In this document: positions 1 to 9,288 of the stretch, one piece after another
How positions within the stretch are numbered: the stretch's first letter is position 1
How the letters are laid out: each line of letters opens with the position of its first letter
NCBI GenBank assembly: GCA_963681975.1
Contig: OY820613.1
Location: 2,170,001-2,234,000, forward strand
Direction of reading: 5' to 3'
DNA from: JANELJ01 sp024511395
GTDB lineage: Bacteria > Pseudomonadota > Gammaproteobacteria > GRL18
DNA: 64,000 nt
Program-made: the position numbers and the translations under genes
Notes under the pieces: model-generated
Seen by the model: only the letters and a program-made list of their open reading frames with translations
What the model was told of the DNA's origin: nothing
Database searches by the model: none

Positions 1-2
1 TA

Positions 3-302
3 CGTGGTTCTTCGGTGGAGTTTCAGGATGTCACCTCAGGCTTTGAGGTATTTCCGACGCTTAATGGTGGTACCGTTACCTTAAAAGTCCGCCCTTATCA
101 CAGTTCAATGAATCGGGCCTATCCGGATAGAATCAATCAGCGTTCGCTGGAAACCGTGGTCACGGGTAAACTGGGCGAATGGATTTACCTGGGCGACGCA
201 ATGAATCAGATCAATACTCAGAACAACGGCTATACCCATTCCACTAAATGTTTTACCGAGCTGGATACCTCCTATCGGATCCGAGTTAACAAAATTGACT
301 AA
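3..302 (+). CDS. C-terminal part of a secretin-like protein (5' end outside window)
   Basis: The frame is open from the window edge to a TAA at 300-302, so only the last 99 residues are seen. The piece reads SGFEVFPTLNGGTVTLKVRP and later GKLGEWIYLGD. This pattern (a beta-rich segment with V-T-L-x-V-x-P, then a G-x-L-G-E-W box) resembles the end of secretin-domain proteins related to GspD/PilQ in gammaproteobacteria. That family link is by recollection and not certain. An in-frame GTG at 15 is probably internal. The gene ends only 23 bp before the first IS5-type element, so its terminator may be lost. Confidence 0.5.
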   Translation, partial: RGSSVEFQDVTSGFEVFPTLNGGTVTLKVRPYHSSMNRAYPDRINQRSLETVVTGKLGEWIYLGDAMNQINTQNNGYTHSTKCFTELDTSYRIRVNKID

Positions 303-388
303 ACTAAAATTAACCATGCTATATAGTCCACCCTGAATAAAACATATAGCATTGATTTATAAAGAAATATTGCTTGATTATGGGTGTT

Positions 389-435
389 AAATTTGCAGGT
401 TTTTGGTAAAATAAGCCTTATTACCTTGCAAATTT
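389..435 (+). promoter_or_regulatory. Conserved hairpin just before the IS5-type transposase start
   Basis: AAATTTGCA (389-397) and TGCAAATTT (427-435) are perfect 9-bp arms enclosing a further GGTAA/TTACC pairing. The structure ends 10 bp before the ATG at 446. It recurs in the other copies with at most small arm changes, for example one C-to-T change in copy 2. It could limit translation from read-through transcripts, as known for IS10 and IS50. That role is inference. Confidence 0.5.
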
Positions 436-445
436 CCATACCAAA

Positions 446-1789
446 ATGAAGCCAAAGAAACAGCCAAAAATACCTCAGGAAGACCTGTTCAGGATGCGTC
501 TTGAAAACATGCTGGACTTAAATCATGAGTTGATTAAGTTATCAAAACACATAAACTGGGAAAGTCTTGATAAAGAATGGGGAGCCCTGTTTATATCCAC
601 TAAAGGCGCTCCTGCTATACGCACTCGCCTGATTGCAGGATTGCATTACCTGAAACATCTGCATGATTTATCGGATGAACAGGTCGTAAAAAGCTGGACA
701 GAAAATCCGTACTGGCAATGTTTTTGTGGAGAAGAATACTTTCAGCATAAAATGCCTATACACCCTGTGACCATGACCAAATGGCGTAACCGGCTGGGTA
801 AGTCAGGCAGTGAAAAATTACTGATTGAAACCATTAAGGCCGGACTAAAGAGTAAAACCATAAAGCCCGGCAGTTTAAAGAAAGTCACGGTAGATACTAC
901 CGTACAGGAAAAGAACATCGCTTTTCCAACCGATTCAAAGCTCCTGAACAAAGCCAGAGAAAACCTGGTTAAACTGTCCAAAGAGCACGGTATTAAACTG
1001 CGCCAGAATTATAATCGGATTGGACCTCAATATGTATTAATGGCCAGTCGTTATGCTCATGCAAAACAGTTTAAACGCATGAAGAAAATGAATAATAAAC
1101 TGAAATCCCGTTTAGGTCGCGTTAAAAGGGATATTGAACGACAACTGCCCAATTATTCTGTTGATATTCAGTCACTGTTTGAAGTGGTTCTGGAACAGGC
1201 ACAGAAACTGATAGAGCAGGAGCAGCACAGTAAGAACAAGCTTTACAGTTTACACGCCCCGGAAGTCGAGTGTGTCAGTAAAGGCAAAGCTCATAAGCCT
1301 TATGAATTTGGGGTTAAAGCCAGTATCGCTGTGACCAACAAGGAAGGCTTTGTTATTGGGGCTCAAAGTTGTCCAGGAAATCCTTATGATGGACATACCT
1401 TGTTACCACAACTGGAGCAGATAAAACAGTTTACAGCAGTACAACCGGAACAGTGCTTTGTTGACCGGGGTTATCGTGGACATGAAGTAAAAGACACGAA
1501 AGTTTTTATCTCAGGTCAGAAACGAGGCGTTACCCGAAGTATTAAAAAGGCATTAAAACGGCGCAGTGCGATTGAGCCTGAAATTGGTCATATGAAAAAC
1601 GATGGCCGTTTAGACCGCTGCTATCTGAAAGGTGCAGTCGGTGATGCCATTAATGTGGTTATGGTAGCCGCTGGTCATAACTTAAGAAAGATCCTCAATA
1701 AGCTCCGGCTTTTGTGGCTCAAAATTATTTCCGGTTTGATGGGGTGTTTTATCAAACCGGAGCAATCTGCTGCTTTAAACCTGGCTTGA
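446..1789 (+). CDS. IS5-family transposase (DUF772 / DDE_Tnp_1 type)
   Basis: 447-residue transposase. The N-terminal part (about residues 45-125, with GAPAIRTRLIAGLHYLKHLH and a later TKWRNRLG) is the DUF772 DNA-binding type. The catalytic DDE core shows VTVDTT (D150), CFVDRGYRGHE (D340) and RRSAIEPEIGH (E377 or E379), followed by the usual YLKGAVGDAINVVMVAAGHN segment. No frameshift or stop is present, so it could be active. The last codons contain an inverted repeat CCGGTTTGAT...ATCAAACCGG that could act as a terminator inside the element. Confidence 0.93.
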   Translation: MKPKKQPKIPQEDLFRMRLENMLDLNHELIKLSKHINWESLDKEWGALFISTKGAPAIRTRLIAGLHYLKHLHDLSDEQVVKSWTENPYWQCFCGEEYFQHKMPIHPVTMTKWRNRLGKSGSEKLLIETIKAGLKSKTIKPGSLKKVTVDTTVQEKNIAFPTDSKLLNKARENLVKLSKEHGIKLRQNYNRIGPQYVLMASRYAHAKQFKRMKKMNNKLKSRLGRVKRDIERQLPNYSVDIQSLFEVVLEQAQKLIEQEQHSKNKLYSLHAPEVECVSKGKAHKPYEFGVKASIAVTNKEGFVIGAQSCPGNPYDGHTLLPQLEQIKQFTAVQPEQCFVDRGYRGHEVKDTKVFISGQKRGVTRSIKKALKRRSAIEPEIGHMKNDGRLDRCYLKGAVGDAINVVMVAAGHNLRKILNKLRLLWLKIISGLMGCFIKPEQSAALNLA

Positions 1790-1842
1790 GGTCAGGCTTA
1801 AAACGGTATTATTCAGGTTGAACTATATAACCAGAAAAATTT

Positions 1843-3402
1843 ATGACTAATGAAAATACCCCATCTGTAACTACAGAAAATCTTAATACTACTGACAACC
1901 GTAAAAATGTTTTTGCCGCCATTGATTTAGGCTCTAATAGTTTTCACCTGATTGTCGCAGAAGTTAAAAACGATCAACTGTTGATCATCGACCGCATGAA
2001 AGAAATGGTTCGTCTGGCTTCCGGTCTTGATGAAAAAGGTAAACTCAGCAAAGAGGCCCAGCGGCGCGGCCTAGATTGTCTGGCTCGTTTTGGTCAGCGT
2101 CTGAAAAACATACCAGAAGAAAATATCCGTATTGTGGGTACCAATACTTTACGCAAGGCAAAAAATAGTGCCCGTTTTATTCAAAAAGCAGAAGCTTCTC
2201 TGAACCATTCCATTGAGGTGATTGCCGGCCGGGAAGAAGCCCGACTGATTTACCTGGGCGTGGCCCACAGCCAATCAGAAAACGATCAGAACCGTCTGGT
2301 CATCGATATTGGCGGCGGTAGTACCGAGTTTATTATTGGTAAAGGCTTTACACCCGATTACACGGAAAGCCTGCATATAGGCTGTGTCAGTATGACCTTA
2401 AAAGCCTTTGCAAACGGCAAACTTAATGAGACCAATTTCAAAATTGCAGAACTCTATGCCCGTCTGGAACTGGAAACCATTAAAAATACCTATCGTAAGG
2501 TCGGCTGGACCTACGCCACCGGTGCATCCGGTACTATTAAGGCCATTGGTAAAGTATTGCGTGCCCATAATGATGCCCAGGAAGAACCCACGCCGTTTCC
2601 CGGCATAACAACGGGCGGTCTTAAATGGCTGATTAAGGAAATGATCAAACAGAAAGCCATTAACAAATTACAGATTGATGGTCTGGCAGAAGAACGCCAG
2701 GCTGTTTTTGCCGGCGGTGTCGCTATTTTATATGCCGCCTTTAAAGTACTTAAAATTGAGTCTATGAATGCATCAGACAGTGCTTTGCGTGAAGGGGTTA
2801 TTTATGATCTTCAGGGACGTTTTCATCATGAAGATGTCCGCCAGAGAACCATTAACCATCTTATCAAACAGTATCATATTGATACCCGTCAGGTTAAAGA
2901 AGTTGAAAAGACCATGCTGCACCTGTATCAACAGGTGCAGCATGACTGGCCGATAGAACATTTTAACAGTGAACAGACCCTGCAATGGGTAGCTCAGTTA
3001 CACGAAGCGGGTTTGTCAATTGCCCATAACCAGTATCATAAACACGGTGCCTATATTATAGAAAATTCTGATCTACCCGGTTTCTCCCGCAGAGAGCAGC
3101 ATCGCCTGGCTTTACTTATCCGTGCACAACGTCGCAAATTTCCCAAACGGGATTTTAAAACCCTGCCTGAAAACTGTTACCAGTCTTTAATGTATCTGGC
3201 CATATTATTACGTCTAAGTGTTTTACTACACAGAGGCCGTGGTGAAGATAACCAGCCTGAAATAAAAGCAGAAGCGGGTGAAAAGAAACTCCGGTTAATA
3301 TTTCAGGAAGACTTTTTTGATCAGCATCCATTAACGCTGGTGGATCTGGAACAGGAACGGGAATATTTAAAGGCGATTAAGTTTGAGTTGCAGATTGGGT
3401 AG
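1843..3402 (+). CDS. ppx: Exopolyphosphatase (Ppx/GppA family)
   Basis: 519 residues, the usual length for long Ppx. The family hydrolyses terminal phosphates from polyphosphate (or pppGpp for GppA). Visible motifs of the ASKHA fold are AAIDLGSNSFHLIVAE (near 25-40), GTNTLR (99-104), IAGREEARL (from 127), VIDIGGGSTEF (153-163) and GASGT. The C-terminal HD-like part (LHEAGLSIAHNQYHKHGAYI) is present, which supports Ppx rather than a short Ppx1. The start ATG is only 19 bp after the end of IS5-type copy 1, and I see no clear Shine-Dalgarno sequence, so its native promoter is gone and expression may depend on the IS. A second IS copy begins 15 bp after the stop. Ppx versus GppA cannot be settled by eye. 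Confidence 0.93.
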   Translation: MTNENTPSVTTENLNTTDNRKNVFAAIDLGSNSFHLIVAEVKNDQLLIIDRMKEMVRLASGLDEKGKLSKEAQRRGLDCLARFGQRLKNIPEENIRIVGTNTLRKAKNSARFIQKAEASLNHSIEVIAGREEARLIYLGVAHSQSENDQNRLVIDIGGGSTEFIIGKGFTPDYTESLHIGCVSMTLKAFANGKLNETNFKIAELYARLELETIKNTYRKVGWTYATGASGTIKAIGKVLRAHNDAQEEPTPFPGITTGGLKWLIKEMIKQKAINKLQIDGLAEERQAVFAGGVAILYAAFKVLKIESMNASDSALREGVIYDLQGRFHHEDVRQRTINHLIKQYHIDTRQVKEVEKTMLHLYQQVQHDWPIEHFNSEQTLQWVAQLHEAGLSIAHNQYHKHGAYIIENSDLPGFSRREQHRLALLIRAQRRKFPKRDFKTLPENCYQSLMYLAILLRLSVLLHRGRGEDNQPEIKAEAGEKKLRLIFQEDFFDQHPLTLVDLEQEREYLKAIKFELQIG

Positions 3403-3417
3403 GTTAAAGCTTATTTA

Positions 3418-4915
3418 GTCCGACCTGAATAAATCATAGCACATTGATTTATAAAGAAATATTGGCGAATTATGGGTGTTAAATTTGCAGGTTTTTGGTA
3501 AAATAAGCCTTATTACCTTTCAAATTTCCAGACCAGAATGAAGCCAAAGAAATAGCCAAAAATACCTCAGGAAGACCTGTTCAGGATGCGCCTTGAAAAC
3601 ATGCTGGACATAAACCATGAGTTGATTAAGTTATCAAAACACATAGACCGGGAAAGTCCTGATAAAGAATGGGGTGCTCTGTTTGTATCCACTAAAGGTG
3701 CTCCTGCCATACGCACTCGATTGATTGCAGGATTGCATTACCTGAAACACCTGCATGATTTATCAGATGAACAGGTAGTAAAAGGCTGGACAGAAAATCC
3801 GTACTGGCAATATTTTTGTGGTGAAGAATACTTTCAGCATAAGATGCCCATACACCCTGTGACCATGACCAAATGGCGTAACCGGCCGGGTAAATCAGGC
3901 AGTGAAAAATTACTGATTGAAACCATTAAAGCCGGACTAAAGAGTAAAACTATCAAGCCCGGCAGTTTAAAGAAAGTCACGGTAGATACTACCGTACAGG
4001 AAAAGAACATCGCTTTTCCAACCGATTCAAAGCTCCTGAACAAAGCCAGAGAAAACCTGGTTAAACTGTCCAAAGAGCACGGTATTAAACTGCGCCAGAA
4101 CTATAATCGGGTTGGGCCGCAATATGTACTAATGGCCAGTCGTTATGCTCATGCAAAACAGTTTAAACGCATGAAGAAAATGAACAATAAACTGAAATCC
4201 CGTTTAGGTCGTGTTAAACGGGATATTGAACGACAACTGCCCAACTATTCCGTTGATATTCAGTCTCTGTTTGAAGTAGCTCTAAAACAGGCTCAGAAAC
4301 TGATTGAGCAGGAGCAGCACAGTAAGAACAAGCTTTACAGTTTACATGCTCCTGAAGTCGAGTGTATCAGTAAAGGCAAAGCTCATAAGCCTTATGAATT
4401 TGGTGTTAAAGCCAGTATCGCGGTAACTAACAAGGAAGGCTTTGTTATTGGTGCTCAAAGTTGTCCGGGCAATCCTTATGATGGACATACCTTGCTGCCA
4501 CAACTGGAACAGATAAAACAGTTTACAGCCGTACAGCCGGAACAATGCTTTGTTGACCGGGGTTATCGTGGACATGAAGTAAAAGACACGAAAGTTTTTA
4601 TCTCAGGTCAGAAACGAGGCGTTACCCGAAGTATTAAAAAGGCATTAAAACGGCGCAGTGCGATTGAGCCTGAAATTGGTCATATGAAAAACGATGGCCG
4701 TTTAGACCGCTGCTATCTGAAAGGTGCAGTCGGTGATGCCATTAATGTGGTTATGGTAGCCGCTGGTCATAACTTAAGAAAGATCCTCAATAAGCTCCGG
4801 CTTTTGTGGCTCAAAATTATTTCCGGTTTGATGGGGTGTTTTATCAAACCGGAGCAATCTGCTGCTTTAAACCTGGCTTGAGGTCAGGCTTAAAACGGTA
4901 TTATTCAGGTTGAAC
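3418..4915 (+). mobile_element. IS5-type insertion sequence, copy 2 (1498 bp, mosaic)
   Basis: TIRs GTCCGACCTGAATAA and GTTCAACCTGAATAA (inverted), flanked by TATTTA at 3412-3417 and 4916-4921. The 5' part matches clade II copies. From about 4560 onward it matches copy 1 (clade I), including the unusual GGGGTGTTTTATC stretch, so it looks recombined. The right end lies in the T-tract of the terminator of the histone-like gene. Confidence 0.92.
3538..4881 (+). pseudogene. IS5-family transposase with nonsense at codon 6
   Basis: The start ATG at 3538 matches other copies, but codon 6 (CAG in siblings) is TAG at 3553-3555. The rest is open to 4881 with all DDE residues. An in-frame ATG at 3586 could give a product 16 residues shorter. 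C-to-T change relative to siblings. Confidence 0.85.
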
Positions 4916-4920
4916 TATTT

Positions 4921-4962
4921 AAAAAAGACCCTAACCCTCTCCCGGGGGAAGAGGGTTAGGGT
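4921..4962 (-). terminator. Rho-independent terminator of the histone-like gene
   Basis: Perfect 13-bp stem ACCCTAACCCTCT (4928-4940) / AGAGGGTTAGGGT (4950-4962) with a short C/G-rich loop. Read on the minus strand it is followed by six U, about 18 nt after the stop codon of the gene at 4980. IS copy 2 inserted at the U-tract. Confidence 0.85.
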
Positions 4963-4979
4963 AGTTGGACTGTTATCTT

Positions 4980-5549
4980 TTAGCTGTTTTTTGCAGCGCG
5001 TTTTTTAGCAGCGGCTGCTTTTTTTCTGGCTTTGGCAGCAGCGGCTTTGCGTTTTGCCTGAGCTTTTTGTTTTCGAGTCAGTTTTTTCAGGTATTCCTTT
5101 TCCCACTTAATAGCATAAGCGGCTAGTGCAGTAGCTTTAGCAGCAGCCATTTTAGCCATTTCTACAGCCTTCTGTTCATGCTCCCTAACTACAGCCATTT
5201 GCTCTTTAAGCTTGTCTGCTGCTTCCTTCTGTTTAACTTTTAAAACAGCTACTCGTTCTCTGGCTTTTGCTGCAGCATTTTTATGTGCAGGTCGTTTGGT
5301 TTCCCTGGCTTTATCTGCAGCCGTTTTTGCTTTATCTACTGCAGCACTAACTGCACTTATGGCTTTATCCAGTGCACTAGAAGCACGTTCCATAACACGA
5401 ATCGCAGCCGCATGTTCTTTGGTTACTTCGGTATTATTAACAGGTGATTTTTTAACAGCAGCCTTTTTCTTAATAACTTTTTTTCTGCTAGCTGCTTTTT
5501 TATTGCTGACTACTTTTTTCTTGCTAATGGCTTTTTTTACAGTTGCCAT
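4980..5549 (-). CDS. Lys/Ala-rich histone H1-like protein (AlgP-like)
   Basis: 189 residues made almost only of K, A, R and E. The basic N-terminus (KKKVVSNKKAASRKK) is followed by a coiled middle (ALDKAISAVSAAVDKAKTAA...) and a basic C-terminus rich in AAAKARKKAAAAKKR. This is the composition of bacterial histone-H1-like DNA-binding proteins such as AlgP/AlgR3 of Pseudomonas, which bind DNA or nucleic acids without strong sequence specificity. I chose ATG 5549 because GAGGTG sits 6 nt before it. A GTG nine bases upstream overlaps that ribosome binding site. Low-complexity sequence makes orthology uncertain. Confidence 0.75.
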   Translation of the reverse strand: MATVKKAISKKKVVSNKKAASRKKVIKKKAAVKKSPVNNTEVTKEHAAAIRVMERASSALDKAISAVSAAVDKAKTAADKARETKRPAHKNAAAKARERVAVLKVKQKEAADKLKEQMAVVREHEQKAVEMAKMAAAKATALAAYAIKWEKEYLKKLTRKQKAQAKRKAAAAKARKKAAAAKKRAAKNS

Positions 5550-5675
5550 GTTATTCACCTCAACGATTATGGATTTTTTTAATTATATACTGCAAATCAG
5601 CATGTTACAAATTTCCATTAGAAATTATAGGACTTTTCATGCATTAAACTTATACATCTAACAGAAAAAACAGGT

Positions 5676-6014
5676 TTAAATTAATTTTTCCAGTGCAATT
5701 TTAACGTCGTTATATTCATTAACAATAGAATTTAATAGCTCATCTGCACTGTCGATATTATTATCTGCTGCTTTTAATTCAAGTTCTTTACTAATAGCTG
5801 ACAAATGCTCTATACCCAGATTAGCACTACTGCCTTTTATAGTATGAGCAATATGTCTTATCGTTTCTGCATCAGAAGCTGCTATAGCGGCTTTTAAATC
5901 ATCCAGTTGTATTTGACTATCAGAAATAAATACTGTCACCAGTTCAGAAAAGTCATTACCCATTATTTCTTTTAGTTCATTAAGGGTAGTTAAATCAATT
6001 GAGTTATCAAACAT
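5676..6014 (-). CDS. Hpt-domain phosphotransfer protein (HptB-like)
   Basis: 112 residues, a single histidine phosphotransfer domain. HIAHTIKGSSANLG holds the phospho-accepting His (about H57) in the usual H-x-x-K-G-S-S-A-N-x-G box. It follows the HsbR-like gene by about 30 bp on the same strand, the same set of genes as hptB-hsbR-hsbA of Pseudomonas aeruginosa (PA3345-PA3347). There HptB passes phosphate from hybrid sensor kinases to the receiver of HsbR. The gene itself looks intact, but its partner is broken. Confidence 0.85.
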   Translation of the reverse strand: MFDNSIDLTTLNELKEIMGNDFSELVTVFISDSQIQLDDLKAAIAASDAETIRHIAHTIKGSSANLGIEHLSAISKELELKAADNNIDSADELLNSIVNEYNDVKIALEKLI

Positions 6015-6046
6015 AGTTGTTCCATATTGCTAAGGTTTTAGGTAGA

Positions 6047-7759
6047 TTAGCTGTTTGACCATGAATAAATACATTCTATACGGTTACCGGCATCATTAAA
6101 ACTGACCGACTGACAGTAATTTTTTATCAGTGACAAACCTCGTCCTGAAAACAGGGGAGATTCCTTATCTGTTTCTGTTTTTTCCAGTGAACTGACATCA
6201 AAACCCTGCCCACTGTCTTCAAAGATAATAAACAGCTCTCCACCCGTATTATTAGGAATATTTTTTACTGAAATTTTAATAGAACCACTGTCTAATTTAT
6301 TCAGGAGTTCTTCCTTATCAGTATAAAACTGCATAAAACCTTCCGGTGAAGATTTGATACTGGAATCAAGTTCGAGCAAGCCATGATCCAGAGCATTGCA
6401 GAACAACTCTGTTAATACTGTACTGAGTTTATCCTGCTGTATCTGATGTCCCTGAATTTCACCCATGATCTGATTAATTAGAGGCACCGGATCAATGGTC
6501 TTAATGCAGTCATAATAAAACAGTAATTCAAATTCCCAATGCGTAGGTACAATTTTTTTATAGGAGCCTCTCTGGCTGACCAGCTGCTTAATATAGTCCA
6601 TATCACAGCTGATAACCCCTAATGTAATATCATCACTCTGCTCTTGCCCCTGAATAAAATTATCCAGGGTATCCAGGATATGCTCAAACAGATCAATTTC
6701 ACTATCATTATCTGCACTGTCTATATTATTCATATTAACCTGAAGACAGTTTGTAAAGCGTTCAACACCAAACATTTCACCTGAACTGTTTTCTGCTTCA
6801 AGAATACCATCAGTACTGAGTATAACTTTATCATTATCATTAATTTTAATAATATCCACCTTGTCACTGAAGCTGCTGTCATCAAGTATGCCCAGAGGAA
6901 GATGACGAGATTTTAATTCCACTACAGAATCCCCCTTATGCAGCCAGGCCGCAGGAATAGCACCATTCCAGTATTTTAAAATATTATTAATGGTATCAAT
7001 TTCCACCAGGCAGGCCGCCAGAAACATACCTGTGGGTAACTGATGTTTCAACTTACGATTTATTTCACGCACAACATCATGTATGGAATACCCCTTGGCT
7101 GTCATACTGTAAAATACATCCGATAACGGTAAGGCACCCAGCGAAGCTGCCAGTCCATGGCCGGCAAAGTCACCAAACAGAACATGCAGACCACCCGTTG
7201 GTTTTACTGCAGCCAGAACGACATCACCATTAAACAGAGACATGGGTGATAAATGCAGTTTAATATTTTCTGCGGACAGACACCCTGGATTTAAAATACT
7301 GTCAAATACTTTTCGGGCAACTTCCTGCTCCTTACTTTCATGCTCCTAGTGAGCCACCAGTTCGCGTTTCTGTTTATAAACGGTATTGTAAAGCTGGCTC
7401 ATTCTTTCCAGTGCATCTATCTTGGCTTTAATGATCACCTGGTTATAGGGCTTGGACAGAAAGTCATCACCACCTACATCCACACAGCGTCTTAATGCCT
7501 GCTCATCGGTCATGGCCATCAGGAAAATAATCGGAGTGAATTTTTCCTGTGATAATACCTTTATTTTCTGGGTAGCTTCATAACCATCCATAACCGGCAT
7601 CATAATGTCCATTAATACCAGATCAGGTTCCTCCTGCTGAAAAACATCTATGGCCTCCTGACCATTTACAGCAGACACCACGGAATAGCCTTCTTTTTTA
7701 AGAATGGCAGAGAGGATCATTCTATTGCTTAATTCATCAGCAACTATCAGGATTTTTAT
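6047..7759 (-). pseudogene. HsbR-like response regulator / PP2C phosphatase / HATPase, broken by stop codon
   Basis: Three domains lie in one frame: a receiver (LVLMDIMMPVMDGYEA phospho-Asp, FLSKPYN lysine), a SpoIIE/PP2C phosphatase (FGDFAGHGLAASLGALP, LSTDGILEAEN, QEQSDDITLG) and a HATPase_c anti-sigma kinase domain (LTELFCNALDHG, DSGQGFD, SGRGLSLIKNYC). A TAG at 7346-7348 separates receiver from phosphatase (VAH*EHESKEQ), and another in-frame stop at 7760-7762 precedes the receiver. The first acidic residue is also altered (ILIVADEL rather than IVDDE). The family switches the phosphorylation state of the STAS partner encoded upstream. Internal starts could still give separate receiver and PP2C-HATPase proteins. 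Confidence 0.82.
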
Positions 7760-7791
7760 TCAATTACTTTCATCACTTAAACTATTCTGGT

Positions 7792-8094
7792 TCAGGAAAT
7801 TTCAAACAGTTTGTCAAAATTTGAAACCATTAAAATATCTTTTACTTCATTACAACAGCCTTTTAAGTGCACACTGCCCTGTTCACTTCCGGCATGTTCT
7901 CTTAACAAGAGCAGCATACCTAATGCAGAACTATCGATATATTCTGTCTGGGACATATCAATAATAAATTTCTTGCCGCTACCTGCCGGAGTATTGCGAT
8001 AGGCATCTCGAAACTCTTTATGACAACTAAAATCAAAACGACCTGCAATAGTAATATTTACAGTATCATCATTAACCTGGCTGGTAATAGGCAT
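7792..8094 (-). CDS. STAS-domain anti-sigma factor antagonist (HsbA-like)
   Basis: 100 residues, complete STAS fold. TEYIDSSALGMLLLLREHAG carries the conserved phospho-serine (S55 or S56), the substrate of the PP2C/HATPase partner. In P. aeruginosa HsbA binds the anti-sigma factor FlgM or a diguanylate cyclase to choose between swimming and biofilm. The same link here is inference from gene order. The ATG (8092-8094) lies only 2 bp from the end of the IS701-like element, so promoter and ribosome binding site must now come from the IS. Confidence 0.85.
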   Translation of the reverse strand: MPITSQVNDDTVNITIAGRFDFSCHKEFRDAYRNTPAGSGKKFIIDMSQTEYIDSSALGMLLLLREHAGSEQGSVHLKGCCNEVKDILMVSNFDKLFEIS

Positions 8095-8190
8095 AACTAA
8101 AGTTTAGAGCGACAGCTCACCCTTGAGAGTCCTGTTTCGCTCATACGTTCTTTAACAATTTGTTTATAACCAGCTGTTTTGAAATTGTTT

Positions 8191-9287
8191 TTATAACAAA
8201 TCTTCAAATCGCCTTAAAATATCTGTATCCGGCGGCTGGAATTTTTGGGGCTTACTATTCCACCTGTCCCTGACCCTAACCTGCGAAAAATACCTTATCA
8301 GTCCCATTCGTATTCTTCCGGCAGTAATGGGTGTATTCTTTCGCCAGGGCGTATTATCAATTAAGCGCAATACCAGGTCCGGATATTTAATAGCCCGCAA
8401 TTGAGGTATAATATACACCAGAGCAATAATGTGTACCCATCGATGTAACACCTTCCGGGTTTTCTGCCAAGTCTGTTTCATGCCCCAGTCATTTTTTAAC
8501 TGATTGAACAAGGGCTCAATCGACCAGTGCTTTTCATAAGCGACAATAATATCCAGACCACTTAACTGCATACCTGTTGACAGTAATAAACGTGGTCTTT
8601 TTTTCCCTTTAGAGTCCTCAAACTCACACCAGACAAAGCATACCGACTGGCCATTCAGAAAGCGGGCTTTAGCCACCGCTGTTCAATAAAAGAACGGCGC
8701 ATATACAAACTGTCCACCAATACAGTAACCGCTTTATCTTTTAGCGGTTCCATCAATGCCCGAATAAGACTTCGGGCAATCACCAGTTTACCACTGTTAC
8801 CGGCCTGTGGTGTTAAACGTAATAACAATGGCAGAGCCGTATTACAGCCAGAACGCTTAACAATCGCAGCCAGTGCTACCCGGCATTGCCCTCTGACATA
8901 CCGGGACAGATTGGTTTTATTACCATGCTGGTGGTGTATCTGACTCATGGGTGCCTTTTTGGAATGACGCAGCACGATAGAGTCATCTATGGCCAGATAA
9001 ACCGGATTATCCCCAAACAGCTTTAGAAACAGGGCAGTCCACTGTCTCATCAGTTTAAGATAAGACCAATGACCGGTTTCAAGCCATTTATAATAACCGG
9101 GCCATTGTCTGGCCATGTCCAGTATCCAGATAGCACTGGTTACAAACACTGATTGAGTTAATAAACTGCCCATTAGTAACTCAATAAAGGTTTTTGCGCT
9201 CCTACTCCTAAGGGGTAGCGCTCGGGTTAAAAATGTTATGTAATAAAACAGTTCACCGGGGATATTGCTGTATCCTTTGGTGTGCAT
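8191..9287 (-). pseudogene. IS701-like transposase, split in two frames
   Basis: The first frame (9287-8655, 210 aa, MHTKGYSN...) carries the first catalytic Asp in LAIDDSIVLRHSKKAP and HHQHGNKTN, and the second in VDSLYMRRSFIEQ. It ends at a TGA. The second frame (8676-8191, 161 aa) continues the protein in the -1 frame and holds the catalytic Glu in WSIEPLFNQLKNDWG. Copy C has the same break, so it is either ancestral damage or a programmed frameshift. I see no classical slippery heptamer in the 22-nt overlap. Confidence 0.75.
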
Positions 9288-9288
9288 T

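Larger units (their letters stand above)
326..1823 (+). mobile_element. IS5-type insertion sequence, copy 1 (1498 bp)
   Basis: The ends GTCCACCCTGAATAA and (right, inverted) GTTCAACCTGAATAA form the terminal inverted repeats. The 6-bp direct repeat TATATA lies on both sides (320-325 and 1824-1829). The element sits between the secretin-like gene and ppx and ends 19 bp before the ppx ATG. With copy 8 and one half of the chimera it forms sequence clade I (LDLNHEL, WESLDKE, WQCFCGEE in the transposase). Confidence 0.93.

Noticed and set aside
2773..2985. Antisense and out-of-frame open frames inside ppx, transposase and synthetase genes
   Set aside because: They mirror strong coding genes, have no ribosome binding sites or family motifs, and recur with each IS copy.
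326..4915. Composite transposon carrying ppx
   Set aside because: The two IS copies have their own, different target duplications, so they arrived separately.
5212..5661. 149-codon hydrophobic frame opposite the histone-like gene
   Set aside because: It is the antisense of a Lys/Ala-rich gene, which always reads as Leu/Phe/Ala-rich; no start signal.
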